From contig NZ_JACSET010000006.1 of the NCBI RefSeq assembly GCF_014334325.1, forward strand, positions 33,449 to 97,448: a DNA stretch of 64,000 bases, given 5' to 3'. The DNA is from Treponema sp. Marseille-Q4130. GTDB lineage: Bacteria; Spirochaetota; Spirochaetia; Treponematales; Treponemataceae. A program made the translations under genes and the position numbers. The notes beneath the pieces were generated by a model, which was not told the origin of the DNA, ran no database searches, and saw only the letters and a list, made by a program, of their open reading frames with translations. Every line of letters begins with the position of its first letter. Position 1 is the stretch's first letter. Of the stretch, positions 43,465-52,822 are shown one piece after another.

Positions 43465-43689
43465 ATGTCTTACGAAACAGTTATTGAACAAGTAAAAATG
43501 CTGCCGGAATCGCTATTAGCGCCGGTTTCGGCTTTTATCAAACTGCTTGAAGCGGAGCAAGGTGATTTCATGGGAAATCATGCCGAGCAAATAAAATCCA
43601 AAAACAAACAAGCCTTTTTTGCATTAGCTGGGAAAATTCACCTTGATCAAGACACAGTTACCGAATTAAGGGAGGCGAGCTTGATATGA
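43465..43689 (+). CDS. Antitoxin of a VapBC-like pair
   Basis: 74 residues from ATG 43465; SD GGAGG is 9 nt upstream. I reject the longer frame from 43411. The text YETVIEQVKMLPESLLAPVSAFIKLLE resembles short DUF2281-type antitoxins. It should bind and neutralise the PIN-domain protein encoded next, and may repress the operon. The stop overlaps the toxin start by 4 bp. Confidence 0.7.
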   Translation: MSYETVIEQVKMLPESLLAPVSAFIKLLEAEQGDFMGNHAEQIKSKNKQAFFALAGKIHLDQDTVTELREASLI

Positions 43690-44071
43690 TTTTGGCAGAT
43701 ACAACTATTATCATAGATTTTTGGAATAAGCCTGCGGTCGCTGCTGAAAAATATTTTCAGAAAATGATATTGCAATTTGCGGTGTCATCAAAACGGAGCT
43801 TTTACGCGGGAGTCAATCGGCTGATGATTTTGCACAAATACAAATGTCCCTTGCAGATTTTTATTATTTGAATTTTGCAGAAAATGATTGGGTTGCACTT
43901 GCAAAACAGTTTATAACACTTAAGAAGCATGGACTTGTTGTTCCGTTTCAAGATGCTATGATTGCGTTTCTTGCAATAAAATATGATTGCGAGGTTTGGA
44001 CAAACGATAAACATTTTAAACTGATGCAAACGGCTATTCCTCAACTCAAACTTTTTTCCCCGAGAAAATAA
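43686..44071 (+). pseudogene. VapC-like PIN-domain toxin, frameshifted
   Basis: A PIN RNase gene split by one missing base. It starts at 43686 with ADTTIIIDFW, with Asp5 and Asp11, and reads to KYFQK. The PIN continuation, NDIAICGVIKTELLRGSQ and then MSLADFYY..., is in another frame from about 43763. It keeps the later acidic residues in PFQDAMIA and TNDKHF. The break is in an A run (43761-43764): one extra A would restore a 129-residue VapC. Options are a real inactivating deletion, slippage during expression, or a sequencing error. Active VapC enzymes cut tRNAs or rRNA. AT-rich like its neighbours. Confidence 0.8.
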
Positions 44072-44549
44072 ATAATCGCTGCTATTGCAGTCTTTGATCG
44101 TTCTTTAAAATTGTACAACGAATAAATCTTCATATCCCCTAGAAGAGATTTAACAGATACGCCTTGCGCACGAAAGCACCGCACCCACCCACATAAATAT
44201 GTTACAACATCGCATATTTATACAATCACATCATTCGATAAAAATCATCCGGAACCTCTCAAAACAGGTCGATTTTCCGCATTTTTTTGCAAATTTGCAA
44301 CAAAAATTATTAATTTTCGATACTGTAATATTGCATAAATATACGGTTTTGCGAAATTCTTTGCGGCGGGTATCTGCATTTACGACTTCAGCATTGAAAA
44401 CCTATATCCCTCCGCTTCGAACAAGAGCATCGACTCTGTACTCGACTATCTTTTTTTCCGTATTTTTGTTAAAGTAATGCGCATAAGCGCAGGCGCACAG
44501 CCGTTTTGCAAACGCTTCACATTTTATCGTATCGATTCCGAGGTATTTT
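44072..44549. other. Gene-free AT-rich stretch between the defence island and pgi
   Basis: No ORF is convincing on either strand. It holds a perfect 9-bp inverted repeat, ATAAATATG (44193-44201) and CATATTTAT (44213-44221). Minus-strand frames near 44430-44520 have a short protein-like stretch broken by stops, possibly a decayed gene. I find no good promoter for pgi. Confidence 0.5.
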
Positions 44550-46142
44550 ATGAAAACTGTCGAATGGTGCAATCTCAACAAACTGGAAAGCTACAAAAAA
44601 CTTCTTTCGCTGAAAGGAGCCGTTTCCGTTAAAACCGCTTTGAAAGGAGCGGCGGGTGCAAAGCGCATCGCGGACTTTTCGATCCCGATGAGTTCGGGTC
44701 TCACATATAACTACGCGGCAAAAGAAGTCAACCGGCAAATTCTTTCGATTTTCAAGTCGCTTGTCAAAGAGGCATCGCTCATCGAAAAGTTTGCCGCGCT
44801 CTACAACGGAGAAGTCGTCAACACGGGAGAGGGGCGCATGGTGCTCCATCACTTGACGAGGGGCAGGCTCGGCAAAGACGTATTCGACGGAAACGTAAAC
44901 AAGCGCGATTTTTACACCGCACAGCAAAAGGCGATCGCGGACTTCGCCGAGCGAGTGCATTCGGGAAAACTCGTAAATGAAAAAGGCGAGCCTTATACGG
45001 CGGTGTGCCAAATCGGCATCGGCGGAAGCGATTTGGGGCCGAGAGCGCTCTACCTCGCCCTCGAAAATTGGGCGACGGCGAACGGCAAGCTCAAAATGAA
45101 AGCGCATTTTATTTCGAACGTCGATCCCGACGACGGAGCTGCCGTCATCGCTTCTCTCGATCCTTCCCGTACGATTTTTATCCTCGTTTCGAAAAGCGGT
45201 ACGACCCTTGAAACGCTTACGAATCAAATGTTCGTCGCCGATTTTATTAAAAAAGCCGGCTGCGATCCGGCAAAACACATGATCGCCGTAACGAGCGAAA
45301 TGAGTCCGCTTGCAAAGAGCAGGGATTTTCTTGCGGCATTTTTCATGGATGATTATATCGGCGGGCGCTATTCGTCGTCGAGCGCCGTCGGAGGAGCCGT
45401 GCTGAGCCTCGCATTCGGCTCTGACGTATTCGAAAAAATTCTTAAAGGCATGGCGGCGGAAGACAAGCTTGCAACGGAAACCGACCTCTCAAAAAACGCA
45501 GCTCTCATGGACGCGCTCATCGGAGTGTACGAGCGTAACGTGCAGGGCTATCCGATGACGGCGGTGCTCCCTTATTCGCAGGCGCTCGTGCGCTTTCCCG
45601 CTCACTTGCAGCAGCTCGATATGGAATCGAACGGTAAAAGCGTCAACCGCTTCGGCAAAAAAATCAATTATGTGACGGGGCCCGTCATATTCGGAGAACC
45701 GGGTACGAACGGACAGCATTCGTTTTATCAGCTTTTGCATCAGGGAACGAATATCGTACCGCTCCAGTTTATCGCTTTCAAAGAAAGCCAAGCCGGCAAA
45801 GACATCGTGGTCAAAGGTTCGACGAGCCAAAAAAAACTCGGCGCGAACGTCGCCGCACAGATCATCGCGTTTGCATGCGGCAAAGACGACGATGATCCGA
45901 ATAAATATTTTGCAGGAGAGCGGCCGTCGAGCATCATCTACGGCGAAAAACTCACGCCCGAAGCGCTCGGTGCGCTCCTTTCGCACTACGAAAACAAAGT
46001 GATGTTCCAAGGATTTTTATGGAATATCAATAGTTTCGATCAGGAAGGCGTACAGCTCGGCAAAAAACTTGCGAACGCAGTGCTCGAAGATAAAATGGAA
46101 GCGAACCTCAAAGCGTACGCAGAACTGCTCATAAAGCGATAA
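44550..46142 (+). CDS. pgi: Glucose-6-phosphate isomerase
   Basis: 530 residues, normal for the family. Recognisable blocks are QIGIGGSDLGPRALYLAL (phosphate binding, about 150-168), VSKSGTTLETLTN (about 212-224), GGRYSSSSAVGG (about 270) and GQHSFYQLLHQGT, which holds the catalytic His. It interconverts glucose 6-phosphate and fructose 6-phosphate in glycolysis in the cytoplasm. SD: GAGGT. The base composition returns here to the chromosomal norm. Confidence 0.97.
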   Translation: MKTVEWCNLNKLESYKKLLSLKGAVSVKTALKGAAGAKRIADFSIPMSSGLTYNYAAKEVNRQILSIFKSLVKEASLIEKFAALYNGEVVNTGEGRMVLHHLTRGRLGKDVFDGNVNKRDFYTAQQKAIADFAERVHSGKLVNEKGEPYTAVCQIGIGGSDLGPRALYLALENWATANGKLKMKAHFISNVDPDDGAAVIASLDPSRTIFILVSKSGTTLETLTNQMFVADFIKKAGCDPAKHMIAVTSEMSPLAKSRDFLAAFFMDDYIGGRYSSSSAVGGAVLSLAFGSDVFEKILKGMAAEDKLATETDLSKNAALMDALIGVYERNVQGYPMTAVLPYSQALVRFPAHLQQLDMESNGKSVNRFGKKINYVTGPVIFGEPGTNGQHSFYQLLHQGTNIVPLQFIAFKESQAGKDIVVKGSTSQKKLGANVAAQIIAFACGKDDDDPNKYFAGERPSSIIYGEKLTPEALGALLSHYENKVMFQGFLWNINSFDQEGVQLGKKLANAVLEDKMEANLKAYAELLIKR

Positions 46143-46180
46143 AGCCGAAAAACGCGGCGCGTATTTGATAATCGCAAAAC

Positions 46181-46219
46181 GCTTTCGGCGATTGTACGAC
46201 GGTCATTTTCGCCGAAAGC
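46181..46219. terminator. Hairpin between convergent pgi and capA-like genes
   Basis: GCTTTCGGCGA (46181-46191) and TCGCCGAAAGC (46209-46219) are a perfect 11-bp stem with a 17-nt loop. It probably serves both strands, though T-runs are short. Confidence 0.65.
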
Positions 46220-46272
46220 ATACCTTTATTTTAAAATACGTTCGAACCCGGCATTCAGACTTTTATTAATTT

Positions 46273-47892
46273 TCACTTTACCGCATCTGTGCGCCGCTTG
46301 AGCGTAACCGTTTTTCCTTTGAGTTCCGCTTTATAGATTTCGCAGTAAGCGATGCGTTTATCTACGATTCCGAGCCTCACGATTTCGCTTTCGGTCGCGC
46401 CCGGCATTCCTTCCATGCCGTTGAATAAAAAATTTCCGAGGCTGTAGACGATGAGGCTTTTGCCGTACCATTCGACGCTCTGGAGGACGTGCGGATGGCT
46501 TCCGAATACGACGTCGGCGCCCGCGCTGCACAAAGCTTCATAAAAGCGGCGCTGGCTTTGTGTCGGCGTAAAGCGGTACTCTTCTCCGCCGTGCACGTTT
46601 ACGATGACGAAAGCGCCTGCAGCTTTTTCTTTTCTGACGCTCTCCAAAAGCTCGTCGCTCTGCCACAAAATGCCCGCCCTCGTGTCGGTCGCAGTTGCAA
46701 TCGTTTTGCCGTTAAAGCCCGAGCGTTCGACGGGAAAGGCGCCGCACGAAATGATCGCGAACGTTGTGTCTCCGACGGTTTTATGATAAAACTTTTTCGC
46801 CTCATCCGCATTGCGTCCCGCTCCGCTTGTCGGTATGCCGTACTTTTCAAAAGCGGCGAGCGTGTCCTTAAAACCTTCTTCTCCGAAATCGTAAGCGTGA
46901 TTATTCGCCTGCATGAGATAATCGAATCCCGCGTCTTTTAAGTGCGGCAGCACTCTTTCGTCGAAACGGAAGGTATAGGTTTTTACCGCATTGTTTTTTG
47001 AAGACGTTACGACGCCTTCGAGGTTTCCGATCGTAATATCGTTTTTTTGCAAAACCGAAAGCGTATTTCCGAACACCGTTTCGAGACCGTCCGGACGACC
47101 GATCAAAATGTCCTGTACGCCGCGCGCAACCATGATATCGCCGACGCTTGCAACGAAAATCGTTTTGCATGCGGATGCGCTTTTCGGCGCAAAGACGGCT
47201 TCGCAGAGTGCGGAGAGTTTTTCCGCATATCTTTTATCGTATGAGACGCACACGGCATAGCGCTTTACGGAAAGTGCATAGCCCTCGCTTCCGGCATAGA
47301 CGCCGTCAACGGGAAGCGCGCGATTGCCTTCGGGCATTGAAGCCGCCTCGGAAAACGAAACGCTCGCATCGGGAGAAAGAAGCGATGCTTGCGGCGTTCC
47401 GTCGCTTGCAAAATCCGCTTTTACCGAAGGGAGCAGTTCCGTTTCCGACAAAAGATAATAAACTTCGTTTTCTCCCCGCTTTTCTTTTGCGATCGGCACT
47501 TCTGTCCTTTCCGAAATGCGCCCTATCGTAACGGAAACGGCACCGAAAAACGAGGGGCGCATGTTTTCGCTTTCTTTTATAAAGCGGAACGAAGACTTAT
47601 CGCTTTGCGCCGCTTCAAATTCCGCTTTATACGACTCATACAGCGCATCGGACACGCGGACAAAAAGTTTCACGGGACGGAATGCCCGAACGATAAGCAC
47701 GATAAAAAAGAGCGATGCGAGCGCAAAAAGAATCGCCCGCATTTTTTTATTACGAAAAATATTTTTTTCGATCGTCTCAAAAAAGTTTTTGATTTTCGAT
47801 TTTAAAACGGTGATCTTTACCGCAAAAAAATTGTTAATTGTCAATTTGACGGCGGCAAGCGTTCCGCAGATTTTTTTATGAAAACGTATCAT
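46273..47892 (-). CDS. CapA/PgsA-family protein with N-terminal membrane anchor
   Basis: 539 residues. A basic N-terminus, then a membrane helix at about 52-70 (MRAILFALASLFFIVLIV), then a 150-residue unassigned domain. The C-terminal half is the CapA-type metallophosphatase-like domain: VGDIMVARGVQD, NLEGVVTS, NNHAYDFG, VNVHGGEE and GSHPHVLQ. Related proteins are linked to poly-gamma-glutamate capsule, but many spirochaete members lack the other cap genes, so the substrate is uncertain. The active part should lie outside the membrane. It overlaps the TPR gene by 4 bp. Confidence 0.85.
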   Translation of the reverse strand: MIRFHKKICGTLAAVKLTINNFFAVKITVLKSKIKNFFETIEKNIFRNKKMRAILFALASLFFIVLIVRAFRPVKLFVRVSDALYESYKAEFEAAQSDKSSFRFIKESENMRPSFFGAVSVTIGRISERTEVPIAKEKRGENEVYYLLSETELLPSVKADFASDGTPQASLLSPDASVSFSEAASMPEGNRALPVDGVYAGSEGYALSVKRYAVCVSYDKRYAEKLSALCEAVFAPKSASACKTIFVASVGDIMVARGVQDILIGRPDGLETVFGNTLSVLQKNDITIGNLEGVVTSSKNNAVKTYTFRFDERVLPHLKDAGFDYLMQANNHAYDFGEEGFKDTLAAFEKYGIPTSGAGRNADEAKKFYHKTVGDTTFAIISCGAFPVERSGFNGKTIATATDTRAGILWQSDELLESVRKEKAAGAFVIVNVHGGEEYRFTPTQSQRRFYEALCSAGADVVFGSHPHVLQSVEWYGKSLIVYSLGNFLFNGMEGMPGATESEIVRLGIVDKRIAYCEIYKAELKGKTVTLKRRTDAVK

Positions 47893-49658
47893 TTTATTAA
47901 TTTCGACAGCTCCTCGTTAAGTTTCCGCATTTCGGCGTTGTTCGGGTCTAAGGCGACGACCTGTTTGAGATAATACTGCGCTTTGCGGTAATCGCGCCGC
48001 CCGTAATAAATTTCATAAAGTCTGAAAAGCGCGTCCGCGTTTCGCGGGTTTGCGATGAGGCTCGAACGCAAATCGGCGAGGGAATCTTCCTGCGAAGCGT
48101 CTAAAAAACTCCTTCGATAATAAAAAAAACTCCGCATACGTGAAGAAGCAGCGGGCAAGCGGGAATTGATAATCGAAAGCGCCTGTGCGCTCCGGCCGGT
48201 TTTGCTCAGCACAACGATGTAGGACTGCAGTATGTCGTCGTCATCGGGATTTTCGGCGTACAGCGGCGAAATGAGATTCCACGCTTCATCGTTTTTTCCG
48301 AGTTCGAGGCAGATACGGATATGCACAAAAATATCGTTTCGAAGCGCATCTTTCGACGCCAAAAGCGCTTTGCTCGAATCGTATGCGCCCTTCCATTTTC
48401 CGCTGCGCATCATACCGTCAATCTCATAGCGCTTTGCTTCCGTATTTGCAGGATCGATTGCAAGAGCACGCTTTGCAAATTCTTCGGCGCTCACACCCGC
48501 AAGCGGAGCGGCCGTTGAAGCGGCCAGGCGTGCGGCGAAGAGCAGCACGTCCAAATCGTTCGGGTACAGCGAAAGCGCGCGTTCTATCGTTTCTGATGCG
48601 GCGGCAAGGTTTTTGCTCCACTCGTACTGAAGGCGGGCGCGGAGCAAAAGGTAAGCGCGCGAAGACGTATCCTGCCGCGCGTATACGTCGAGGAGAGAAG
48701 CCGCACGGATGTAATCGCCTCTCCCTGCTAAAATGCGCGCACGGAACAAAACGTAATCCAAATCGTTCGGTTCCTGCTGGAGCACGCGACCGACGTATTC
48801 TTCGGCTGCGGAAAAATCCTTAAGCGCGAACGAAGTTTCGGCGCAGAGCTTTAATACAGCGATATCCGCAGGATAGCGATGCAAAAGCGAGAGCGCTGCC
48901 GTCTGCGCTTCATGCATCCGCCCGAGCCGTTTCAGACAATCCGCTTCGGCGTATGCGATCTCTTTGCATAAAGGCGCGGATTTTGATGCGAGCGAAAAAT
49001 GAGCGAGCGCTTCCTCCGTTCGCCGAGTCTTTGCGTACAGCACGCCGATGAGATAGTGCGCAAGCGCGGACTCCGGACGAAGCGCAAGGGCAGCCGTGAG
49101 AGCCTGTTCCGCGACAGCCGCATAAGAAGAAACATCGTCCGCCTTAACAACGACGAGAGACGGAAGGACGAGCGTAAAAAAATCGACGTTGCCGGTGCTT
49201 AGATCGTAGATACCGTTTTTCGCCGAATCGATCGCTCCGAGATAGGGAGTCGCCTCGCTTACGGGCGGCGTTTCCCAATCGGCACGTTCGGAAAGCCACA
49301 CCGTTTTCATAATGCCCGAAAGCACGTTCAAAAGTACTTTTTCCGGCTCGGTGTAATCCGCTCCCGATTTTCGCAAAAGAGATACGGCAGTCCGTATGGA
49401 ATCGGGAGATGCGTTTTCGGAGGCGGACATCACATCGGGGGCAATACGGGAAAAATAGGTGCGGCGCGTCCGCTTGGGTACATCGATCGCACTCACCTTC
49501 CCCTTGTCGCCGGAGACGGCGTTTTCCGCCGCCGCAGGCGCATTATCGGCACGGGAAGACTTCTTCTTCGGCGCAGCGCACAGAGGAGAGGCACAAAGCG
49601 CGCATATCACCGTAACGAGAATTATTAATTTTATTCCGTTCGGAAAACGAATGCGCAC
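47889..49658 (-). CDS. Exported TPR-repeat protein
   Basis: 589 residues. Signal peptide of about 29 residues (IILVTVICALCASPLCAA). The mature chain is nearly all tetratricopeptide-type helices, visible as repeated AHYLIGVLYAKTRRTEEALAHF-like blocks from about residue 190 to the end, where YYLKQVVALDPNNAEMRKL is a classic repeat. It is probably a periplasmic scaffold for envelope assembly. It overlaps the CapA-like gene by 4 bp and follows the membrane-protein gene by 3 bp. Confidence 0.85.
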   Translation of the reverse strand: MRIRFPNGIKLIILVTVICALCASPLCAAPKKKSSRADNAPAAAENAVSGDKGKVSAIDVPKRTRRTYFSRIAPDVMSASENASPDSIRTAVSLLRKSGADYTEPEKVLLNVLSGIMKTVWLSERADWETPPVSEATPYLGAIDSAKNGIYDLSTGNVDFFTLVLPSLVVVKADDVSSYAAVAEQALTAALALRPESALAHYLIGVLYAKTRRTEEALAHFSLASKSAPLCKEIAYAEADCLKRLGRMHEAQTAALSLLHRYPADIAVLKLCAETSFALKDFSAAEEYVGRVLQQEPNDLDYVLFRARILAGRGDYIRAASLLDVYARQDTSSRAYLLLRARLQYEWSKNLAAASETIERALSLYPNDLDVLLFAARLAASTAAPLAGVSAEEFAKRALAIDPANTEAKRYEIDGMMRSGKWKGAYDSSKALLASKDALRNDIFVHIRICLELGKNDEAWNLISPLYAENPDDDDILQSYIVVLSKTGRSAQALSIINSRLPAASSRMRSFFYYRRSFLDASQEDSLADLRSSLIANPRNADALFRLYEIYYGRRDYRKAQYYLKQVVALDPNNAEMRKLNEELSKLIK

Positions 49659-49661
49659 AGA

Positions 49662-50270
49662 TTACAATCCTTTGTTGAACAATTCTTCGTCATCCTCGTC
49701 GATTTCTTCGGTTTCTTCCTCATCGATGTAAAATTGATTGTATTTCCGCTGCAGCAAAAAAAGGACGACCATGAAAGCGCCGGAAATGATAATAAAAAAC
49801 GGGATAAATGTGAGAACGAAACTTTTAAAAGAGCCGGGTATAACGCGGAACGAAAAGAGCAAAAACACGATACCGAGCAAAAGCAGCGTAGCGGCGGGAA
49901 AGGCATAGGCGATGCGCAATTTGTGCGCTTTATAAAGTCCGGACGCCAAAAGCGCAAGAGAAGCAAAGACAACAGAAGCGGGCCACCACTCGTGCAGCGT
50001 GTTCGGAATGACGCCGCTCGTTACGAGACCGAAAAAAATTCCCGAAAGAGCGCAGAATATACCGAGAAAAAAGTGAAACGAATTGTGCGTAAATGACAGC
50101 GTAAAATATAAAAAGACGGCACCCAAGACCATGGCGACGACGGGCCATGCGGTCATAAACAGGCTGTCCGTTCCGCCCGGCGACAGAATAAACATGACAA
50201 ATCCCGCGGTAATTAAAAATATCCCCAGAGCGAGGATCATATTGTAAAAGCGCATACTGTATCTTTTCAT
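49662..50270 (-). CDS. Small polytopic membrane protein with acidic tail
   Basis: 202 residues with about six hydrophobic helices (for example LALGIFLITAGFVMFIL, VVAMVLGAVFLYFTL, AATLLLLGIVFLLFSF). The C-terminus is cytoplasmic-looking and strongly acidic (DEEETEEIDEDDEELF). The GIVFLLF repeats faintly resemble LiaI/DUF5668 proteins; I would not assign a function. It heads an operon with the TPR and CapA-like genes. The start lies 4-5 nt past the predicted transcription start. Confidence 0.75.
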   Translation of the reverse strand: MKRYSMRFYNMILALGIFLITAGFVMFILSPGGTDSLFMTAWPVVAMVLGAVFLYFTLSFTHNSFHFFLGIFCALSGIFFGLVTSGVIPNTLHEWWPASVVFASLALLASGLYKAHKLRIAYAFPAATLLLLGIVFLLFSFRVIPGSFKSFVLTFIPFFIIISGAFMVVLFLLQRKYNQFYIDEEETEEIDEDDEELFNKGL

Positions 50271-50280
50271 GGTACCTTAT

Positions 50281-50309
50281 AGAATACACTTTATACGGCG
50301 TCTTGCCAA
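50281..50309 (-). promoter_or_regulatory. Promoter of the membrane-protein/TPR/CapA operon
   Basis: On the minus strand TTGGCA (50304-50309), a 17-nt spacer and TATTCT (50281-50286). The predicted start lies about 4-5 nt before ATG 50270. Its -35 overlaps that of the opposite promoter. Confidence 0.65.
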
Positions 50310-50331
50310 TAAGTCCCGCTCGTGCTACAGT
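50303..50331 (+). promoter_or_regulatory. Promoter of the exported TPR protein gene, leaderless
   Basis: TTGCCA (50303-50308), a 17-nt spacer and TACAGT (50326-50331). The predicted start coincides with ATG 50337. Five of six bases of the -35 are shared with the divergent promoter at 50281-50309. Confidence 0.65.
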
Positions 50332-50336
50332 ATCGT

Positions 50337-51398
50337 ATGCATAAAAAACGTATGCTGACAAAGGTTTCGTACGCGGCGGGAATCGCCCTTCTGCTCGCGT
50401 GTATTTTTGCGTTTCCTTCGTCCGTGTCGACGGCGGAGCCCAAGCGCAGAGAACAGGCGCAGCTTACATCCCTCCTCAAAAAGCAGGATATCCCGAACGG
50501 CAGCCGGTACGCGATTGTCAATCAAATCGCAAACAATATGCTTTCGCAAAACGAATATCAATCCGCCGTTTTATTTTTAACCGACTGGGTGCAAAAACAT
50601 CCGGACGACGCATACAATTCGTATTGGCTTTTGATGACCGGTTACGCATACCTTTCGATGGGTGCGGAACCCTTTGCGGAATATTATTTCGATCGCATCC
50701 TGCGCCATTATTCCGACCTGCTCGTAAAGGGGCGTTCCGTCCACTTTTTATGTCTAAAAAATCTCATACGCATAAGCAAAACATCCTCGACGCGCATCGC
50801 GTATTTCAATGAAATGATAAATCGATTTCCGTCCGACGTCAGCATTACGGAATTGTACTACCGCCGCGCGCTCGAATACGAAAAAGACAGCGAATGGGAA
50901 GCGGCTCTGCGCTCTTTCGCGCAGTTTCTCGAACAGAGCGACGCTTCCACGATACAGATTGCGGGAGAGCCGAACGCATACAGCGACGCGCGCCGCTTAG
51001 TCGATTTTAATAATTCTTCGAAGGACTGGACGTTTGAAAGCCTGGACGCCCTCGTCGCTGCAGTCAAAAGCGCGATCACGCGCTACGATTGGCGAGCGCT
51101 CGACAGCTATTGTTCGAAAATTAATTTCTTCTATATGTCGTGGACACAGGATGAAAACGATCCGAACTCGCAAAAGGAATTTTCCCTGCGCGTCTATATG
51201 CGCGGTCAGCGCATTACGTTCAGCGATACGCTCGAAGCGGGAACGACGCCGAACGAAGCGTATCTGCGCACAAGGGGATGGAGCCCTTATTCCCCGGTGT
51301 GGTACCTCTATTTCCGCAAAGTCGATTTTCCGATCGATCCCGACATAAACGGCAACTGGGAATGGGCGGGCATCTATATGGGCGAACGGCTCTTATGA
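50337..51398 (+). CDS. Exported TPR-like protein
   Basis: 353 residues from ATG 50337; ATG 50352 is also possible, and there is no SD for either. The signal peptide has a basic start (MHKKRMLTKVSYAAG) and a hydrophobic core up to about residue 33. Residues about 55-190 look like two or three TPR-type helical pairs (NQIANNMLSQNEYQSAVLFL, ELYYRRALEYEKDSEWEAAL). The C-terminal part ends in a Trp-rich segment (GNWEWAGIYMGERLL) of unknown fold. The gene overlaps the lytic transglycosylase start by 4 bp, which ties it to cell-wall work. Confidence 0.78.
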   Translation: MHKKRMLTKVSYAAGIALLLACIFAFPSSVSTAEPKRREQAQLTSLLKKQDIPNGSRYAIVNQIANNMLSQNEYQSAVLFLTDWVQKHPDDAYNSYWLLMTGYAYLSMGAEPFAEYYFDRILRHYSDLLVKGRSVHFLCLKNLIRISKTSSTRIAYFNEMINRFPSDVSITELYYRRALEYEKDSEWEAALRSFAQFLEQSDASTIQIAGEPNAYSDARRLVDFNNSSKDWTFESLDALVAAVKSAITRYDWRALDSYCSKINFFYMSWTQDENDPNSQKEFSLRVYMRGQRITFSDTLEAGTTPNEAYLRTRGWSPYSPVWYLYFRKVDFPIDPDINGNWEWAGIYMGERLL

Positions 51399-52636
51399 TG
51401 CGGATAATCCGCTCCGCTCTTTTGTGTGCGACGTGCTTTTTTGCGCTCGCATCCGGCGCCGCTTCTCAAGAGCGCGCGTCGCTCGAAGACGAACTCGCTT
51501 CTCTTCCTCTCGTACAAACGCTCGATACTGCAGATGCCCTGAAGCGTCGAAATTCCCTGTCAAACGATACCGCAATTCCGGAAAGCGAGCGCACTTCAAA
51601 CGGCGCAACAACGGAAGACTTCGACGTACAACCCGTCGCACGAGAGGAAATGCCGCTTTCGGTCGCATATAAAGAGCTCGACATACCCGGAGCGCACAGG
51701 CCTTCCGTACAAAAATACCGCGATTATTATCTTTCGGAAAAATCGGTCAAGTGGCTTTCCTCCGTTCTCGAAAACGGAGAGCAATACCGGCTCTACGTCC
51801 GCGAAAAACTCAAAGAGCGCGGTATGCCATCCGTTCTCGAATATCTTCCCGTCGTCGAATCGGGCTATACGACAAACGCGAAATCGAAGAGCGGAGCGGT
51901 AGGCCTCTGGCAGTTTATGGCGAACAGCACAAAGCCTTTCCTCGTCAGAAATGATTTTGTCGACGAGCGGCTCGACCCGTGGAAATCGACCGACGCGGCG
52001 CTCGCAAAGCTCGAGGAAAACTTCAATATGTTTCACGATTGGCCTCTTGCGATCGCCGCGTACAACTGCGGTGCAGGCGCTATGGCGAGAGCGCTTGCAA
52101 AAAATCCCGGCAAAGATTTTTGGTATTTGGCGGAACACAAACAGCTGCGCGATCAAACGGCGCAATACGTACCGAAGCTCCTCGCCGTCGCGGATGCAGC
52201 GGAAAACGCCGCGTACTATGCGGTCGCCCTTCCGTCGGCAAAAGACGAAAAGGGCGAGCCCGTCAATCCCCGCGCCGGACGTTTCGATTACGCCGAAACA
52301 AAGGGCTCGATTTCGGTGAGGAGGCTTGCTCACGAATTGAAGATCGATGAGGACACGCTTTCTTCCCTCAATTCCGCGCTTTTCCGCGGCATCACGCCGC
52401 CCGCAGACGTATGGCATATCCGCGTACCCGAAGGTATGGCGCGCTCAGCTCAAGACGCAATCGCCGCGATCGAGCCATACCGTTTTCAAATGCGCTACAC
52501 GGTACATGAAGGCGATTCGCTGTGGGGCATCGCCAAGCGTTTCGGTACGACGGTCGACGCGCTGTGCGATACGAATAACGTAAAATCGAATGCCGTTTTA
52601 CGGATCGGAAAAATCCTCTATATACCGGTAAAATAA
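51395..52636 (+). CDS. Membrane-bound lytic transglycosylase-like protein (MltD type) with LysM
   Basis: 413 residues. Signal peptide (IIRSALLCATCFFALASGAAS). The SLT catalytic domain has LEYLPVVESGY with the catalytic Glu at residue 155, then SGAVGLWQFM and AIAAYNCGAGAMARAL (about 222-237). One LysM repeat (YTVHEGDSLWGIAKRFGTT) is near the C-terminus. It cleaves the glycan strand of peptidoglycan to 1,6-anhydro ends in the periplasm. Family MltD proteins often have two LysM repeats; only one clear one is present. Confidence 0.92.
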   Translation: MMRIIRSALLCATCFFALASGAASQERASLEDELASLPLVQTLDTADALKRRNSLSNDTAIPESERTSNGATTEDFDVQPVAREEMPLSVAYKELDIPGAHRPSVQKYRDYYLSEKSVKWLSSVLENGEQYRLYVREKLKERGMPSVLEYLPVVESGYTTNAKSKSGAVGLWQFMANSTKPFLVRNDFVDERLDPWKSTDAALAKLEENFNMFHDWPLAIAAYNCGAGAMARALAKNPGKDFWYLAEHKQLRDQTAQYVPKLLAVADAAENAAYYAVALPSAKDEKGEPVNPRAGRFDYAETKGSISVRRLAHELKIDEDTLSSLNSALFRGITPPADVWHIRVPEGMARSAQDAIAAIEPYRFQMRYTVHEGDSLWGIAKRFGTTVDALCDTNNVKSNAVLRIGKILYIPVK

Positions 52637-52699
52637 GCCGATACTTCTAAAGAGGTACGATAAAAAACGCCGTCTGAAATATCGCCGTCGCTTTTTATC

Positions 52700-52791
52700 T
52701 CGAGTTTGCACGGATGTTTACAGAAGACGTGTATATGTGGCGTTTCGATAAAAATCGTATGAATACGATACGCTTTATTTTGCAAACTCGA
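52700..52791. repeat. Nested inverted repeats, 92 bp
   Basis: Outer arms TCGAGTTTGCA (52700-52710) and TGCAAACTCGA (52781-52791) are perfect 11-mers. Inside, ATCGTAT and ATACGAT (52754-52760, 52763-52769) form a second palindrome. It could be a small mobile element or a structured RNA. No ORF. Confidence 0.6.
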
Positions 52792-52822
52792 CTATTGAAC
52801 GTGTGCGCGCACGCGCACGGCT

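Noticed and set aside
44199-44477. Small gene between vapC and pgi
   Set aside because: No SD, no coherent protein pattern and AT-rich composition; more likely non-coding or decayed.
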